A DNA stretch of 64,000 nucleotides, taken from JASBYZ01 sp029983705 (GTDB lineage: Bacteria; Actinomycetota; Coriobacteriia; Coriobacteriales; JAEZZM01). Numbering within the stretch: position 1 is the stretch's first letter; every line of letters begins with the position of its first letter. The DNA lies in contig OZ221969.1 of NCBI GenBank assembly GCA_965119715.1, positions 496,001-560,000 on the forward strand. Reading direction: 5' to 3'. The notes under the pieces were generated by a model. That model made no database searches. It was not told the DNA's origin and worked only from the letters and a program-made list of their open reading frames with translations. Below, piece after piece: positions 42,889 to 51,743 of the stretch. The translations under genes and the position numbers were made by a program.

Positions 42889-43559
42889 AGCTCAAGACTC
42901 CCTTCTTCTAGACGGTAGTGCTTGGTGATAAGTGACTTATCTTTAATGGCCTCAAGCTCATGTGTAACAAGAACAATCGTCACATCTTTATCCTTATTAA
43001 GTGAGGATAAAAGCTCAAAAAGAGATTCTTTAGACTCAAGGTCAACGCCTGCGGTTGGCTCATCTAAAATTAAGATTTTAGGCTTATTAATCATGGCGCG
43101 ACAAATCATAGTGCGCTGCTGAAGGCCACCGGATAGCTCATTAAAAGGTGTCTCAATATATTCTCTTAAGCCCATCTCATTAAGCTGTTCAATTGCTTTT
43201 TGATAGTGTTTCTTTTTTGGGATTTTAATAAGACCAAAGTCTTCATACATTGCAAGCGAGACGAGCTCTTTGCAGGTTACTGGAAATGAAATCTTGTTTA
43301 CTACATTAACCTGGGGTACATAGCCTAAGTCGTTAAAGCTGCTAATTTTTGAGACTTCTTTTTCAAAAATCTCAACGCTTCCGCTTTCTGGTTTAAGCTC
43401 ACCCAAGATGAGTTTTAAGAGGGTTGACTTACCAGAGCCGTTACCTCCAGAAATGCAGACAAATTCACCTTCTTTAATGGAAAGATCAATGTGAGAAAGA
43501 ACTTGCTCGGCAGTATAGCCAAAGGACAAGTCTTTTACGTCAATTGCGTTCATACTCAC
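42882..43559 (-). CDS. znuC: Zinc/manganese ABC transporter ATPase
   Basis: A 225-aa ATPase with Walker A (GGNGSGKST), Q-loop (GYVPQVN), signature (LSGGLQQR), Walker B (ILILDEPTAGVD) and VTHEL switch, as in ZnuC/AdcC/MntB. It begins 2 bp after the end of the binding-protein gene. Confidence 0.9.
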   Translation of the reverse strand: MSMNAIDVKDLSFGYTAEQVLSHIDLSIKEGEFVCISGGNGSGKSTLLKLILGELKPESGSVEIFEKEVSKISSFNDLGYVPQVNVVNKISFPVTCKELVSLAMYEDFGLIKIPKKKHYQKAIEQLNEMGLREYIETPFNELSGGLQQRTMICRAMINKPKILILDEPTAGVDLESKESLFELLSSLNKDKDVTIVLVTHELEAIKDKSLITKHYRLEEGSLELC

Positions 43560-43561
43560 CT

Positions 43562-44893
43562 CTATAATAATGATTGATAAATATTTTCTAGATTCATGCG
43601 CAAATAACCAACGTAGCCGCCAACTTCTTGGCTCTCTTGATTATTTGCATACTCCATAGACGCTAGTGGCGCTGTTTTGCCACCAATTTCTGAGGCTATG
43701 GTTTCTGCTTCTTTTTTAGGCTGTCCATACTCGTAAAATACAGTATGAATACCTTTTGCATCACAGTAATCAATAGCTTTTTTCATAGTCTTTAAGCTTG
43801 GGGAATCCATTGAAATCAAGCCTTGGAGTGGATACTGTTTAAGGTCAAACTCACGTGCAAGATACTCAAAGGCGTAGTGGCCCACAATAAATTCTCTTCT
43901 CTTAACGTGGTCAAACTTATCTTTGTATTCAAACTCAAGACCTGTAAGTGAGTCCACGAGCTTAACTTTGCGCTTATGGATATCTTTTTCTGAATCTGGA
44001 GCAAGCTTTATAAGCTTTTCAGAAATCCTATTTGCATACACTTTTGCGTTTTTAACTGATAACCATGAGTGTGGGTCGTAGGTTACCTGATCTATAGAAG
44101 AGGATGATCCGGCAAGTAGTACTTCTTCATTGAGAGGGTCATTGCTGCTTGTCACCAGTGTGTAGGGTAGAAGAGGTTCAGAAATGCGATCGGAGAAAAA
44201 TACCCAGTTTCCACTTGATGGGAGCGTGAAGTCGACATGCCCAGACTCATGACCCATCTCAATACCGTACACTACACCATCTTCAACCTGTGTAGTCGAT
44301 TTTTGTTGGACGAGCTTACCTTTTTGTTCCATAAGCTTTTTGCCTTGGTTAATAAGGTCATCGCCCTTTAAATTTTTAGTGTTGTTGTAAAAGAGCACAC
44401 GCATAATGTCTTCATGGGTGTGCCCAAATTCAAGGCCCATTGATGTGCTGCCTTCAGGGATGGCTGCCATGTATTGAAAGTCTCCAATAGCTGCAGCTCC
44501 CTTGTAGGTTATAAGTTCAATACTTTCTGATAAATCTAGTATTTCTAGATCTGGAAGCGCTTGCCTTACCTTATCAAGCCAGCGCTCAGCTCGAGCTCCG
44601 TTAACCACTAAGAGATCTGCTTGAGCAAGCTCTTTCATATCTTTAGGGCTTGGCTCCCAGCTGTGCACTGACTTTTGAGGTGGCATAAAAGACCTTACCT
44701 CTACACTGTCATCGGCAAGTTCTTTTGTTAAATCATAAATAGGATAAAATGAGGCATAGACCAGTGGTTTATCTGACGATGCGCCCTCAGCACTGTTGCA
44801 GCCACTTACTGTGAGGCTTACTACTGCTGCAATCAGTAGCGCTGATGCTATTCCCAATATCCCAAACGTTTTAAATCCATGCCTCATTAACAT
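43562..44893 (-). CDS. znuA: Zinc ABC transporter binding lipoprotein with large insertion
   Basis: A 443-aa ZnuA/AdcA-type binding protein, about 140 residues longer than usual. A lipobox (VSGC, Cys32) anchors it. The cluster A-I fold ligands are found: H77 (SVHSWEPSPKDM), H275 (DPHSWLSV), a His in GHYAFEYLAREF, and the EYGQPKKEAETIA region. Between the first half (ends near residue 125) and DPHSW lies an extra region (about 130-270) with His-containing stretches (FGHTHEDIM, GHESGHVDF), where typical members have only a short His-rich loop. The insert might capture zinc before transfer. AAAGGAG lies 10 bp before the ATG. Confidence 0.88.
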   Translation of the reverse strand: MLMRHGFKTFGILGIASALLIAAVVSLTVSGCNSAEGASSDKPLVYASFYPIYDLTKELADDSVEVRSFMPPQKSVHSWEPSPKDMKELAQADLLVVNGARAERWLDKVRQALPDLEILDLSESIELITYKGAAAIGDFQYMAAIPEGSTSMGLEFGHTHEDIMRVLFYNNTKNLKGDDLINQGKKLMEQKGKLVQQKSTTQVEDGVVYGIEMGHESGHVDFTLPSSGNWVFFSDRISEPLLPYTLVTSSNDPLNEEVLLAGSSSSIDQVTYDPHSWLSVKNAKVYANRISEKLIKLAPDSEKDIHKRKVKLVDSLTGLEFEYKDKFDHVKRREFIVGHYAFEYLAREFDLKQYPLQGLISMDSPSLKTMKKAIDYCDAKGIHTVFYEYGQPKKEAETIASEIGGKTAPLASMEYANNQESQEVGGYVGYLRMNLENIYQSLL

Positions 44894-44922
44894 ATGTGAT
44901 GTACTCCTTTGATATGCCTTAC

Positions 44923-45642
44923 TTATTCAGAAAATTCGCCTTCGAGTTGCTTATAGGTAGTCTCGGTCTTGCAAAGGAGTGGGTACCATTTTTCTTGCTT
45001 CATCATTTCGTCAATGCTTGCGCCGTATCTCATGTGGAAGTGGGTAAGTTCCTCTTCTCCATGGATTGGCATCATAGCGATAAGCTTGTATTTAGCATTA
45101 GCATCTTTTGACTCATAGATTTCAAATGAGAGGGTTTGATTACCGTGCTTAATTGGGTGTGATTCTTTCCACTCATACTCAACGGTTTCAATTTCTTTAC
45201 CGCCGTCTTTTTGTTGTTTGTCATAGTAGGTAATCTTGTTGCCGTCAATCTTTACCGCGCCAAAGTCGCAGTGTCTTCTTTCGCCAAGGTCTTTAAGAAG
45301 ATCCTCTTTGCTCTCGTTCTTTTCTTTTGCAGCCTTCTCAATTACTGGTTGGAGTTCTGCATCATCAAAGTAGGTGGTAAGACTGTTCCACTCGCCATTC
45401 CAGTCTGAGAGGGAAACAGCTTTAGCGTTTGCATCTTTAGCTTCGCCGTTAGCATCCTTAGCCTCAGCTGGCTTCTCTTTGTTCTCCTTCGGAGCTTGAG
45501 TTTGTTCTTTGGCTGGCTCTTGTTTTGCTGGAGCATCTGCTGAAGGTGCGCCGCCACATCCTGCAAGTGCAAGTGTACAAAGTGCTGATACGCCGAGGCA
45601 TACCACTCTTAATCTATTTGTAGACACGAATGATCCTTTCAA
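44923..45642 (-). CDS. zinT: ZinT-family zinc-binding lipoprotein
   Basis: A 239-aa lipoprotein. The signal ends in LAGC (Cys near residue 29), followed by a linker with three ANGEA/DANAKA-like repeats. The calycin-like ZinT domain (about 75-239) starts LSDWNGEWNSLTTYFDD and ends with the metal-binding HFHMRYG and the conserved Trp-Tyr-Pro (KWYPLL). ZinT binds zinc in the periplasm or at the cell surface and hands it to ZnuA; here it leads the operon zinT-znuA-znuC-znuB. Its promoter carries a Fur/Zur-type box. Confidence 0.9.
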   Translation of the reverse strand: MKGSFVSTNRLRVVCLGVSALCTLALAGCGGAPSADAPAKQEPAKEQTQAPKENKEKPAEAKDANGEAKDANAKAVSLSDWNGEWNSLTTYFDDAELQPVIEKAAKEKNESKEDLLKDLGERRHCDFGAVKIDGNKITYYDKQQKDGGKEIETVEYEWKESHPIKHGNQTLSFEIYESKDANAKYKLIAMMPIHGEEELTHFHMRYGASIDEMMKQEKWYPLLCKTETTYKQLEGEFSE

Positions 45643-45673
45643 TCAATGTACAATAAAATAAACCTAGGTTAAC

Positions 45674-45706
45674 TGTAAATGATAGTCATTCGTATTTGTC
45701 TGTCAA
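45674..45706 (-). promoter_or_regulatory. zinT promoter overlapped by a Fur/Zur-type box
   Basis: On the minus strand TTGACA (45701-45706) and TATCAT (45679-45684) are spaced by 16 bp. The -10 lies within an inverted repeat, AATGA-TAG-TCATT (about 45678-45690), which matches the Fur-family consensus core (AATGATA, TCATT). Zur control is the natural reading, given the zinc genes. An AACCTAGGTT palindrome lies just downstream in the leader. Confidence 0.6.
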
Positions 45707-45777
45707 GAAAAAATTAGAAATTATTTTATGAATTTTTTGAATTAAGAAATTTTAAAAAATTAAAGAAGTATACATAA

Positions 45778-45930
45778 TTATTTTTGCTCAAAGAGCTGTG
45801 TTTGTGTCTGATGACTTGCAATATGAGTCTTGGGCTGATCAAGTAAATCAGGCTTCACACAACTGATAACGCTAAAGGCAAAGAGGGTGGAAAGACCTGC
45901 TGAGACTAAGCGTATTTGGTTCCTACTCAC
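45778..45930 (-). CDS. 50-aa putative lipoprotein upstream of the zinc operon
   Basis: A small open frame starting at GTG 45930, with AAGGAG 5 bp upstream, and ending TAA at 45778. The product begins MSRNQIRLVSAGLSTLFAFS and has the lipobox VISC (Cys24), leaving a mature peptide of only 27 residues, rich in Gln, His and Thr. It reads in the same direction as zinT and ends 72 bp before the zinT promoter. The ribosome site, signal peptide and lipobox together make a real gene likely. The function is unknown. Confidence 0.6.
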   Translation of the reverse strand: MSRNQIRLVSAGLSTLFAFSVISCVKPDLLDQPKTHIASHQTQTQLFEQK

Positions 45931-46018
45931 AATATCTCCTTATAAGTAAACCATATCTAACTAATATTCTATTCATGTAGATTTCTATGTCAACTATTAA
46001 AGTAATTTTCTCCCACTC

Positions 46019-46032
46019 GTGATTTTAATCAC
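46019..46032. promoter_or_regulatory. CRP/FNR-family-like box upstream of the amidase gene
   Basis: GTGATTTTAATCAC is a perfect inverted repeat with the GTGA-N6-TCAC spacing of CRP-type sites and shares TGATTTTAATCA with the FNR-type box at 1164. A second hairpin, ACTTCCA/TGGAAGT, follows at about 46040-46064. Confidence 0.35.
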
Positions 46033-46119
46033 AAAAATACTTCCATCTTTTGATATCTGGAAGTAAAATATTGCGTAATTTGCTTCAAGTTTCACTAATT
46101 GAACAGAAGGGTGAGAAGT

Positions 46120-47022
46120 ATGCTTGAGATTAGAGATAAGGTTTATTCTTTTTCAAAAGATCATAAGCCATGCGCACACGCCAAACCCGGCGACCTCATT
46201 GAGTTTAATACGCTTGACTGCTTTTCTGGAAAGCTTAGTGATGAAAGCGTAACTATGAAGGACATGGACTTTAGTTACAACATCACAAATCCTGCGGCAG
46301 GACCTGTATATGTTGAAGGAGCTATGCCAGGGGATATCTTAGAGGTTTCTGTCTTATCAATTGATCTAGACAGTGAAGGAACTATTGCTACAGATGATCA
46401 CTGTGGGCCTTTATATGAGAACACTGACTATAAAACTAAGAAGGTTCCTATTAAGGATGGTAAAGCCTACTTTAATGACATCTCTTTTCCAATTAAACCC
46501 ATGATTGGTGTTATGGGGATTGCTCCAAAAGAAGGAGATATTGCCTGTGGTTTTGTAGGAGACCACGGCGGCAATATGGATAACAAGCTCATTGGCGCTC
46601 ATAGCCGTGTGTATTTTCCGGTGCAGGTTGAGGGAGCACTTTTGCAAATGGGCGATGTTCATGCTGCAATGGGTGACGCTGAACTGTGTGGCACAGGAAT
46701 AGAAACTGGTGCCAAAATCCTCGTTAAAATTTCTCTGATTAAAGGCCAAGAACTTCACTGGCCTGTTCTTGAGACTGAAGACAAGTGGTACGTGAACGCA
46801 AGCGCTCAAGAATTTGATGAGTCACTGATGAATGCCTCTAAAGAGATGCAAAGACTACTTATGAAAGCAACAGGATGGAGTGCTGTGGATACCTACATGT
46901 ACATGTCTGTTCAGTGTGATGTTGAGCTTAACCAGGCATGCAAGCCCTGTGAAGTTCAACTGAGTTTAAGAATTGGTGCGCCAAAGCACCCTCAAATAAA
47001 GCCGCTTATTAGCCGTCCATAA
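46120..47022 (+). CDS. Acetamidase/formamidase family protein
   Basis: A 300-aa FmdA/AmdA-type amidase. The start ATG 46120 is preceded by GAAGGGTGAG; an earlier in-frame start adds seven unlikely residues. Family landmarks are NPAAGPVYVEGAMPGDILEV, the GVMGIAPKEGD block, GDHGGNMDNK, and VHAAMGDAELCGTGIE. These enzymes hydrolyse formamide, acetamide or related small amides to ammonia and the acid in the cytosol. It is followed after 12 bp by a permease, so substrate uptake and hydrolysis are probably linked. Confidence 0.9.
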   Translation: MLEIRDKVYSFSKDHKPCAHAKPGDLIEFNTLDCFSGKLSDESVTMKDMDFSYNITNPAAGPVYVEGAMPGDILEVSVLSIDLDSEGTIATDDHCGPLYENTDYKTKKVPIKDGKAYFNDISFPIKPMIGVMGIAPKEGDIACGFVGDHGGNMDNKLIGAHSRVYFPVQVEGALLQMGDVHAAMGDAELCGTGIETGAKILVKISLIKGQELHWPVLETEDKWYVNASAQEFDESLMNASKEMQRLLMKATGWSAVDTYMYMSVQCDVELNQACKPCEVQLSLRIGAPKHPQIKPLISRP

Positions 47023-47034
47023 AGGAGAAAGCCC

Positions 47035-48417
47035 ATGGCTCAAGAGCAAATGTCTAGCTCAAAGAAGCTAGAGAAATTTGGATATAAGCAAGAGCTCCAT
47101 CGCGGACTTGAACTAAGTGATGTTGTCTTATATGGCGTCTTGTTTATGGTTATTATTGCTCCGCAATCAATCTTTGGAGAGATTCAACTTGCTAGTGGTG
47201 GTATGACACCTCTGGTATATATTGTTGGATTTTTAGCAATCAGTTTTACTGCGCTTTCTTATGTGAGAATGTCACGAAGGTTTCCTATTGCCGGATCTGT
47301 ATACTCCTACGTTCAGCGTGGACTAAATCCTCACGTAGGATTTATTGCAGGTTGGCTAATCTTGATGGACTATGTATTTTCTCCAGCACTGCTCTATATT
47401 ATGGTTGCTAACTGGGGAACTACTCTTGTGCCAGGAAGTCCCTGGTACGTTTGGATATTAGCTTTTGCAGCATTTAATACCTTTGCTAATGTGCGCGGGT
47501 TTAGAATGACAAGAACTGTAGACTGGGTTATTTTTACAGTTGAGATTATTGCACTCATTGCATTCATTGCCCTTGGAACTAAGTTTATTTTAGGAGGAGG
47601 CGGAACTGGTGCCTTCGTACTTGATCCAATTTATCAAGAAGGCAAGGTAGACGCACACTTTATCGCATCAGCCGCATCAATTGCATGCCTCTCATTTTTG
47701 GGATTTGACGGTATCTCAACGCTTGCAGAAGAGACCCATAAACCAGAAGTAACCATTGGTCGAGGTATTTTAATTGCACTCTGCATTATTATTGTCTGCT
47801 TTGTAAGTCAAACCTATATCGCTGCTCTCATTCAGCCAGATTGGCAAAACACTGATGCAGCTATGGGATTTTTTGATTCTGTAAGACTTGCAGGCGGAGA
47901 CTTATTTATGAAGTTTATGCTGGTAGTAAATATTGTGGCTGTTGGCATAGCTAATACCATGAATGTACAAACAGCTGCATCAAGACTGCTCTACTCAATG
48001 GGAAGAGATAAGGTTGTCCCTTCAATCTTTGGTAAAGTACATCCAAAGTTTCAAACCCCTTGGATCTCAGCAATTTTCTTAGGTATTCTCTCTTTAAGTC
48101 TTCCACTTTTCTTAGGCATGACTGATCTAGTAAGACTGGTTAACTTTGGAGCTTTAGCATCATTTGTAATGCTTAACTTTGCAACCTTCTATTTTTTCTT
48201 CTTTGTTGAAAAAGAAGCCTGGAATTTTGTAAACATCATTAAATATCTCATATGTCCATGGATTGGTATTGCAATTTTAGTATTTGTATTTACCGGATTT
48301 GAGCCTATGACCTATGTTGTTGGTGTTGTATGGCTTATCTTAGGTTTGATTATTGGCTTTGTTAAGTCAAAGGGTTATAAGGAAGTTCCTGAAGCCTTTA
48401 AGAACTTAGAGGTGTAG
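47035..48417 (+). CDS. APC-family amino acid/amine permease
   Basis: A 460-aa transporter with about 12 membrane spans. The first span region (ELSDVVLYGVLFMVIIAPQSIFGEI), SRRFPIAGSVYSYVQRGLNPHVGFIAGW and FLGFDGISTLAEETHKPE are characteristic of the APC superfamily. AAAGGAGAAAG precedes the ATG. Its place behind the amidase suggests import of an amide or export of a product. The substrate is not readable from the sequence. Confidence 0.88.
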   Translation: MAQEQMSSSKKLEKFGYKQELHRGLELSDVVLYGVLFMVIIAPQSIFGEIQLASGGMTPLVYIVGFLAISFTALSYVRMSRRFPIAGSVYSYVQRGLNPHVGFIAGWLILMDYVFSPALLYIMVANWGTTLVPGSPWYVWILAFAAFNTFANVRGFRMTRTVDWVIFTVEIIALIAFIALGTKFILGGGGTGAFVLDPIYQEGKVDAHFIASAASIACLSFLGFDGISTLAEETHKPEVTIGRGILIALCIIIVCFVSQTYIAALIQPDWQNTDAAMGFFDSVRLAGGDLFMKFMLVVNIVAVGIANTMNVQTAASRLLYSMGRDKVVPSIFGKVHPKFQTPWISAIFLGILSLSLPLFLGMTDLVRLVNFGALASFVMLNFATFYFFFFVEKEAWNFVNIIKYLICPWIGIAILVFVFTGFEPMTYVVGVVWLILGLIIGFVKSKGYKEVPEAFKNLEV

Positions 48418-48442
48418 TTCAAGTAATTCAATTATTCTAAGT

Positions 48443-48469
48443 CAGGCCTCTAAGAACATTAGGGGCCTG
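48443..48469 (+). terminator. Hairpin after the permease gene, possible terminator
   Basis: CAGGCCTCTAA pairs with TTAGGGGCCTG (one G-U). The following bases are not a clear T tract, so termination may be partial. TATAAT at 48516-48521 is a possible -10 for the next gene. Confidence 0.5.
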
Positions 48470-48562
48470 AAATTGAAATGTTATTGTACAAATAAAGTCT
48501 ATTTTTTAGTCTTGATATAATTTATACTTAAGCTAAGTAAATTATGACGTGAAGGACTTAAA

Positions 48563-51388
48563 ATGAAGAACAAACGTAGCTTATTAAGTGCTTTTATTTT
48601 ATTTTCATTTGTATTTAGCTTCCTGTTTGCAGTACAAACACCAGTCAAAGCTTGTGCAGCTGAAGCAGAGCCTGTGTATTGTACCTATACTCAAAAAGAA
48701 TTAACCTCACTTGAAGTTCAAGTAGGTCAGGGCTTCATTCCTGATACATTGGGTATTGAACCTGATGAAATAATCAAAACTGAGGCGCTTAAAAATAATA
48801 TTAATAAGCAATATAGTGTCAATGTGGTTAATGAAGAAGGCAAATCAGTCTCAGGTAAACTAAGTGACTTAAAAATCTTACTCAGACAAAAAGATACAGA
48901 TGCGAAACCTTATAAAGTAAAAGGCTCACCTGGTAAAAACTATATAACTATACCACTGGACTATGATGATAATGGTGAATTCATTAGTAGCGGCCTCACA
49001 ATTGAAGCAACAAATATTGGGAAGTCATTTACAATTCTAAATAATGGTGAACAAGAATCATATACAGTTAAAGACATCAGTTTAAAAGACGATATCATTA
49101 CGCTTGTAGCTAAAAAAGTTCCTGTAACTTCTAAGAAATTTACGGTAATTATCAACAAGCCTTTTGAGATTTTGGGACATGAGGCTGATTTTACATTCGA
49201 GGCAAAGGGCTCAATTAATAAGTCTTATACTCAGCACATTAATCTTAGTGGTGAATCAGGTCAGCAAACATTCGAAATACAAATGAATGGGGTTTCAGAA
49301 GATTCTAAACTTGCACTTAAGGCACTGCCTGATGAGTTTCCATACTATAGCATTGCTGATCAGAGTTACGATGCAACGACAAATACCCTAAATGTAACGC
49401 TAGGAAAGAAAATTTACCTCTGCATCTCACCAATTGAGACAGCTAATTTTAACGATTTTGCCTTACATCATGCCAAAGAAGGATTTTCATTTGGACTTTA
49501 TTCTCCTCAAACGGAAAAACTTCTAGAAAAGTCTCAGAGCTCAACAAATGAATACGGAGTACCAGTTAATCTATTTACAAAAGTGACTCCTGGTGAATAT
49601 GATATTAGAATAATTGATGCTCCAGAAAAATATAAAAATTCTTATGATATAACTCATACCTATAAACTCAAGCTTTCTAAAGATGGCCAAGCCCAAATTA
49701 AAGTGGTGCAGAGTAATAGTAATGGAGAAGAAGTTTGGGCAAATCCTGGAGGAGGTATTGACTCGCGTTTTGATGGATCAGCCAACTCCAAAGAGCTCAC
49801 AGGCTATAAACACCCATTCTTCATCTTCCTTTCTCCAAAAGCTAAGTTTGAAAAATATATTTTAGACCCTAAAACTCAAAAGGAAGTAAAGCAAGTTGAA
49901 GCTAAAGTGGGAGATAACTTAACTTTTAGGCTAAGGACAAAAATCCCTGCAGATTATAAAATCATTACTAAATTTAACAAGTATTTTGATATGGGTGTAG
50001 CTCAGAGTCTGAATCTAGAAGATAAATTAGATCAACGTTTTGAGCTTGTTGCACATAGTATTAAAGTGCTTAAAAATGAAAAGCCAACAAGTGAGTATGA
50101 AGCCCAATATGATCAAGCTGCGCATACTATAAAACTATTAGATAAGGCACCATTTAAAGTTTCAAATTTTAATTTTAATAAAAATATAGAGCTTAGAAAT
50201 AATGAAAAGCTAAGTATTGAGTTTCAGGTTAAGGTTAAAAGTATTGGCAAAAAGCCACTGTATAATAATATCCCTGGAGATACCGTTGAAATTACCCCTC
50301 TCACCTCGATTGAGTTTAATAAACAATGGATAGGCGGCGCAAGTGAAATTAAATCACTTGATATCGATAAGTTATTGGATAATTTTAAACTTCTGACTTG
50401 GCAGGGTAATAAAAAACTTGCAGAAGAGCCAGTAAAAAAGATTATAGATAAAGATAGTTTGAAAATTGAAGAAAATAAAAATTTCAGTTTCAAAATATCA
50501 AACCTCAAGCTCTATTCTGATGAGGATCTTAAAAAACCTGCAGATGAACGCCAGCCATATCGCTATGAAATTATAGAAAAGTTGCCAGAAGAGCTTGCTA
50601 AGAAGTTTAGCGTAAGCTGCCAAAGTGAAATTGATGACAACTACATACAGCACATTACTATGAGCAATATGTATAAAAATTCTCTTGTAGATTTACAGCT
50701 CACTAAGGTGTGGAAATTAGATTCAAGTAAAAACGCTGAAGATTATACTCCTCAGTTTGAGTTAACTGTGAAAAATGAAGTTGCAAATGTTGAGAGACAT
50801 TTTATCTTTAATAAAGATACTAGTAAGTTAATTGATGAGCATAATGAGGAACTGAAATTTGAGCTTTCAGAAATCAAAGATAGGCAGATAAACAAGAAAA
50901 TAATTCAGCCTACGCTTATGGTAAAAAATAATGTATATATCATTAAAAATCTTCCAACAAGCAATGAAGATGGTAATGCCTTTACATACTCGATAAAAGA
51001 AGTAGATGTTGTCAATAACGGTAAAAGCGTAAAAGATATTTTCGAAGTTATCGGAAACGATGCAAGCTTAAAAGTTAATAAAGAAGGAATTCTTAGTAAA
51101 ACAATAACAAATAAAACTAGCCCACCAACACCTCCAAACACTCCTCCTAATACACCACCAACCCCTCCATCTACACCACCTAATACACCTCCAGGTACCC
51201 CTCCACCACCACAGGAGCCACCTGTAGAAACTTATATTGAAAAGAAAGTGTCTTATATACCTAAAACGTCTGATATAGCCTATATCACGCCGTATATCTG
51301 CATTGCGGGTGTAGGGTTACTATTATTGGCAGTTTTGGTATATGCCAGAAGGACAGAACTTAGCGCTGAGAAAAGCGATTCTAGGTAA
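48563..51388 (+). CDS. Large sortase-anchored surface protein with Cna-B-like domain
   Basis: A 941-aa exported protein. Residues 1-30 form a signal peptide. The long middle has beta-rich segments typical of adhesins or pilin-like proteins. About residues 710-850 resemble a collagen-binding type B (Cna-B) domain (DLQLTKVWKLDSSKN, then YTPQFEL, ending SKTITNKT). A proline-rich stalk of PP(S/N)TPP repeats (about 853-888) precedes the sorting signal, here IPKTSD near residue 900 instead of LPKTSD, a membrane span and an unusually long charged tail (ARRTELSAEKSDSR). The long tail and Cna-B domain fit a pilus or fimbrial surface role, but no pilin sortase gene is adjacent. Confidence 0.82.
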   Translation: MKNKRSLLSAFILFSFVFSFLFAVQTPVKACAAEAEPVYCTYTQKELTSLEVQVGQGFIPDTLGIEPDEIIKTEALKNNINKQYSVNVVNEEGKSVSGKLSDLKILLRQKDTDAKPYKVKGSPGKNYITIPLDYDDNGEFISSGLTIEATNIGKSFTILNNGEQESYTVKDISLKDDIITLVAKKVPVTSKKFTVIINKPFEILGHEADFTFEAKGSINKSYTQHINLSGESGQQTFEIQMNGVSEDSKLALKALPDEFPYYSIADQSYDATTNTLNVTLGKKIYLCISPIETANFNDFALHHAKEGFSFGLYSPQTEKLLEKSQSSTNEYGVPVNLFTKVTPGEYDIRIIDAPEKYKNSYDITHTYKLKLSKDGQAQIKVVQSNSNGEEVWANPGGGIDSRFDGSANSKELTGYKHPFFIFLSPKAKFEKYILDPKTQKEVKQVEAKVGDNLTFRLRTKIPADYKIITKFNKYFDMGVAQSLNLEDKLDQRFELVAHSIKVLKNEKPTSEYEAQYDQAAHTIKLLDKAPFKVSNFNFNKNIELRNNEKLSIEFQVKVKSIGKKPLYNNIPGDTVEITPLTSIEFNKQWIGGASEIKSLDIDKLLDNFKLLTWQGNKKLAEEPVKKIIDKDSLKIEENKNFSFKISNLKLYSDEDLKKPADERQPYRYEIIEKLPEELAKKFSVSCQSEIDDNYIQHITMSNMYKNSLVDLQLTKVWKLDSSKNAEDYTPQFELTVKNEVANVERHFIFNKDTSKLIDEHNEELKFELSEIKDRQINKKIIQPTLMVKNNVYIIKNLPTSNEDGNAFTYSIKEVDVVNNGKSVKDIFEVIGNDASLKVNKEGILSKTITNKTSPPTPPNTPPNTPPTPPSTPPNTPPGTPPPPQEPPVETYIEKKVSYIPKTSDIAYITPYICIAGVGLLLLAVLVYARRTELSAEKSDSR

Positions 51389-51416
51389 ATATTAAAGGTG
51401 AATTTCTATCTAAAAT

Positions 51417-51458
51417 GTGCTCGAGCAAGTTAAACTTACTAGCTCGAGCACTTATTTA
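51417..51458 (+). terminator. Rho-independent terminator
   Basis: GTGCTCGAG pairs perfectly with CTCGAGCAC around a 17-base loop, followed by TTATTT. Confidence 0.8.
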
Positions 51459-51541
51459 ACAATAATTTCTCTTTGTAAATTTTGTGCATTTACTAATTTA
51501 TAGGTAAAATGTTTTCGTGCCTGAGCTTATTTGCTTGGGCT

Positions 51542-51743
51542 GTGTAATTCCAGTGCCTTAAGAAAAGTTGCGTCTTAAGTGTACTGTTTGCTTTCCGGGG
51601 CAAAATATGCTGCGGGTTATCCTATGGATACGCCCGGCTCCGTGGCGTTTTGACAAGCTGCGCTTATGGGCGTAAAGTCCATATCGCAAAACTATCTGTA
51701 TTGTAATCGTGTTAATAGGTAAATTTATTAAGGAGTTATTACT
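51542..51743 (+). promoter_or_regulatory. rpsL operon 5' leader
   Basis: No gene lies in the gap 51389-51743 apart from the terminator. The leader holds three hairpins: CTTAAGA/TCTTAAG (about 51557-51579), GGGTTATCC/GGATACGCCC, and TGCGC-TTATGG-GCGTA (51659-51674). The last shares its TTATGG loop with a hairpin before rpsH. The compact, GC-richer sequence compared with flanking DNA suggests a structured regulatory leader for the str operon. Confidence 0.5.

Noticed and set aside
46411..46809. 132-codon minus-strand open frame inside the amidase gene
   Set aside because: No ribosome site or recognisable product; the plus-strand amidase is intact with family motifs.
51120..51230. CCACCT/ACACCT tandem repeats as a possible regulatory repeat
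   Set aside because: They encode the proline-rich stalk of the wall protein in frame, which explains the repetition.
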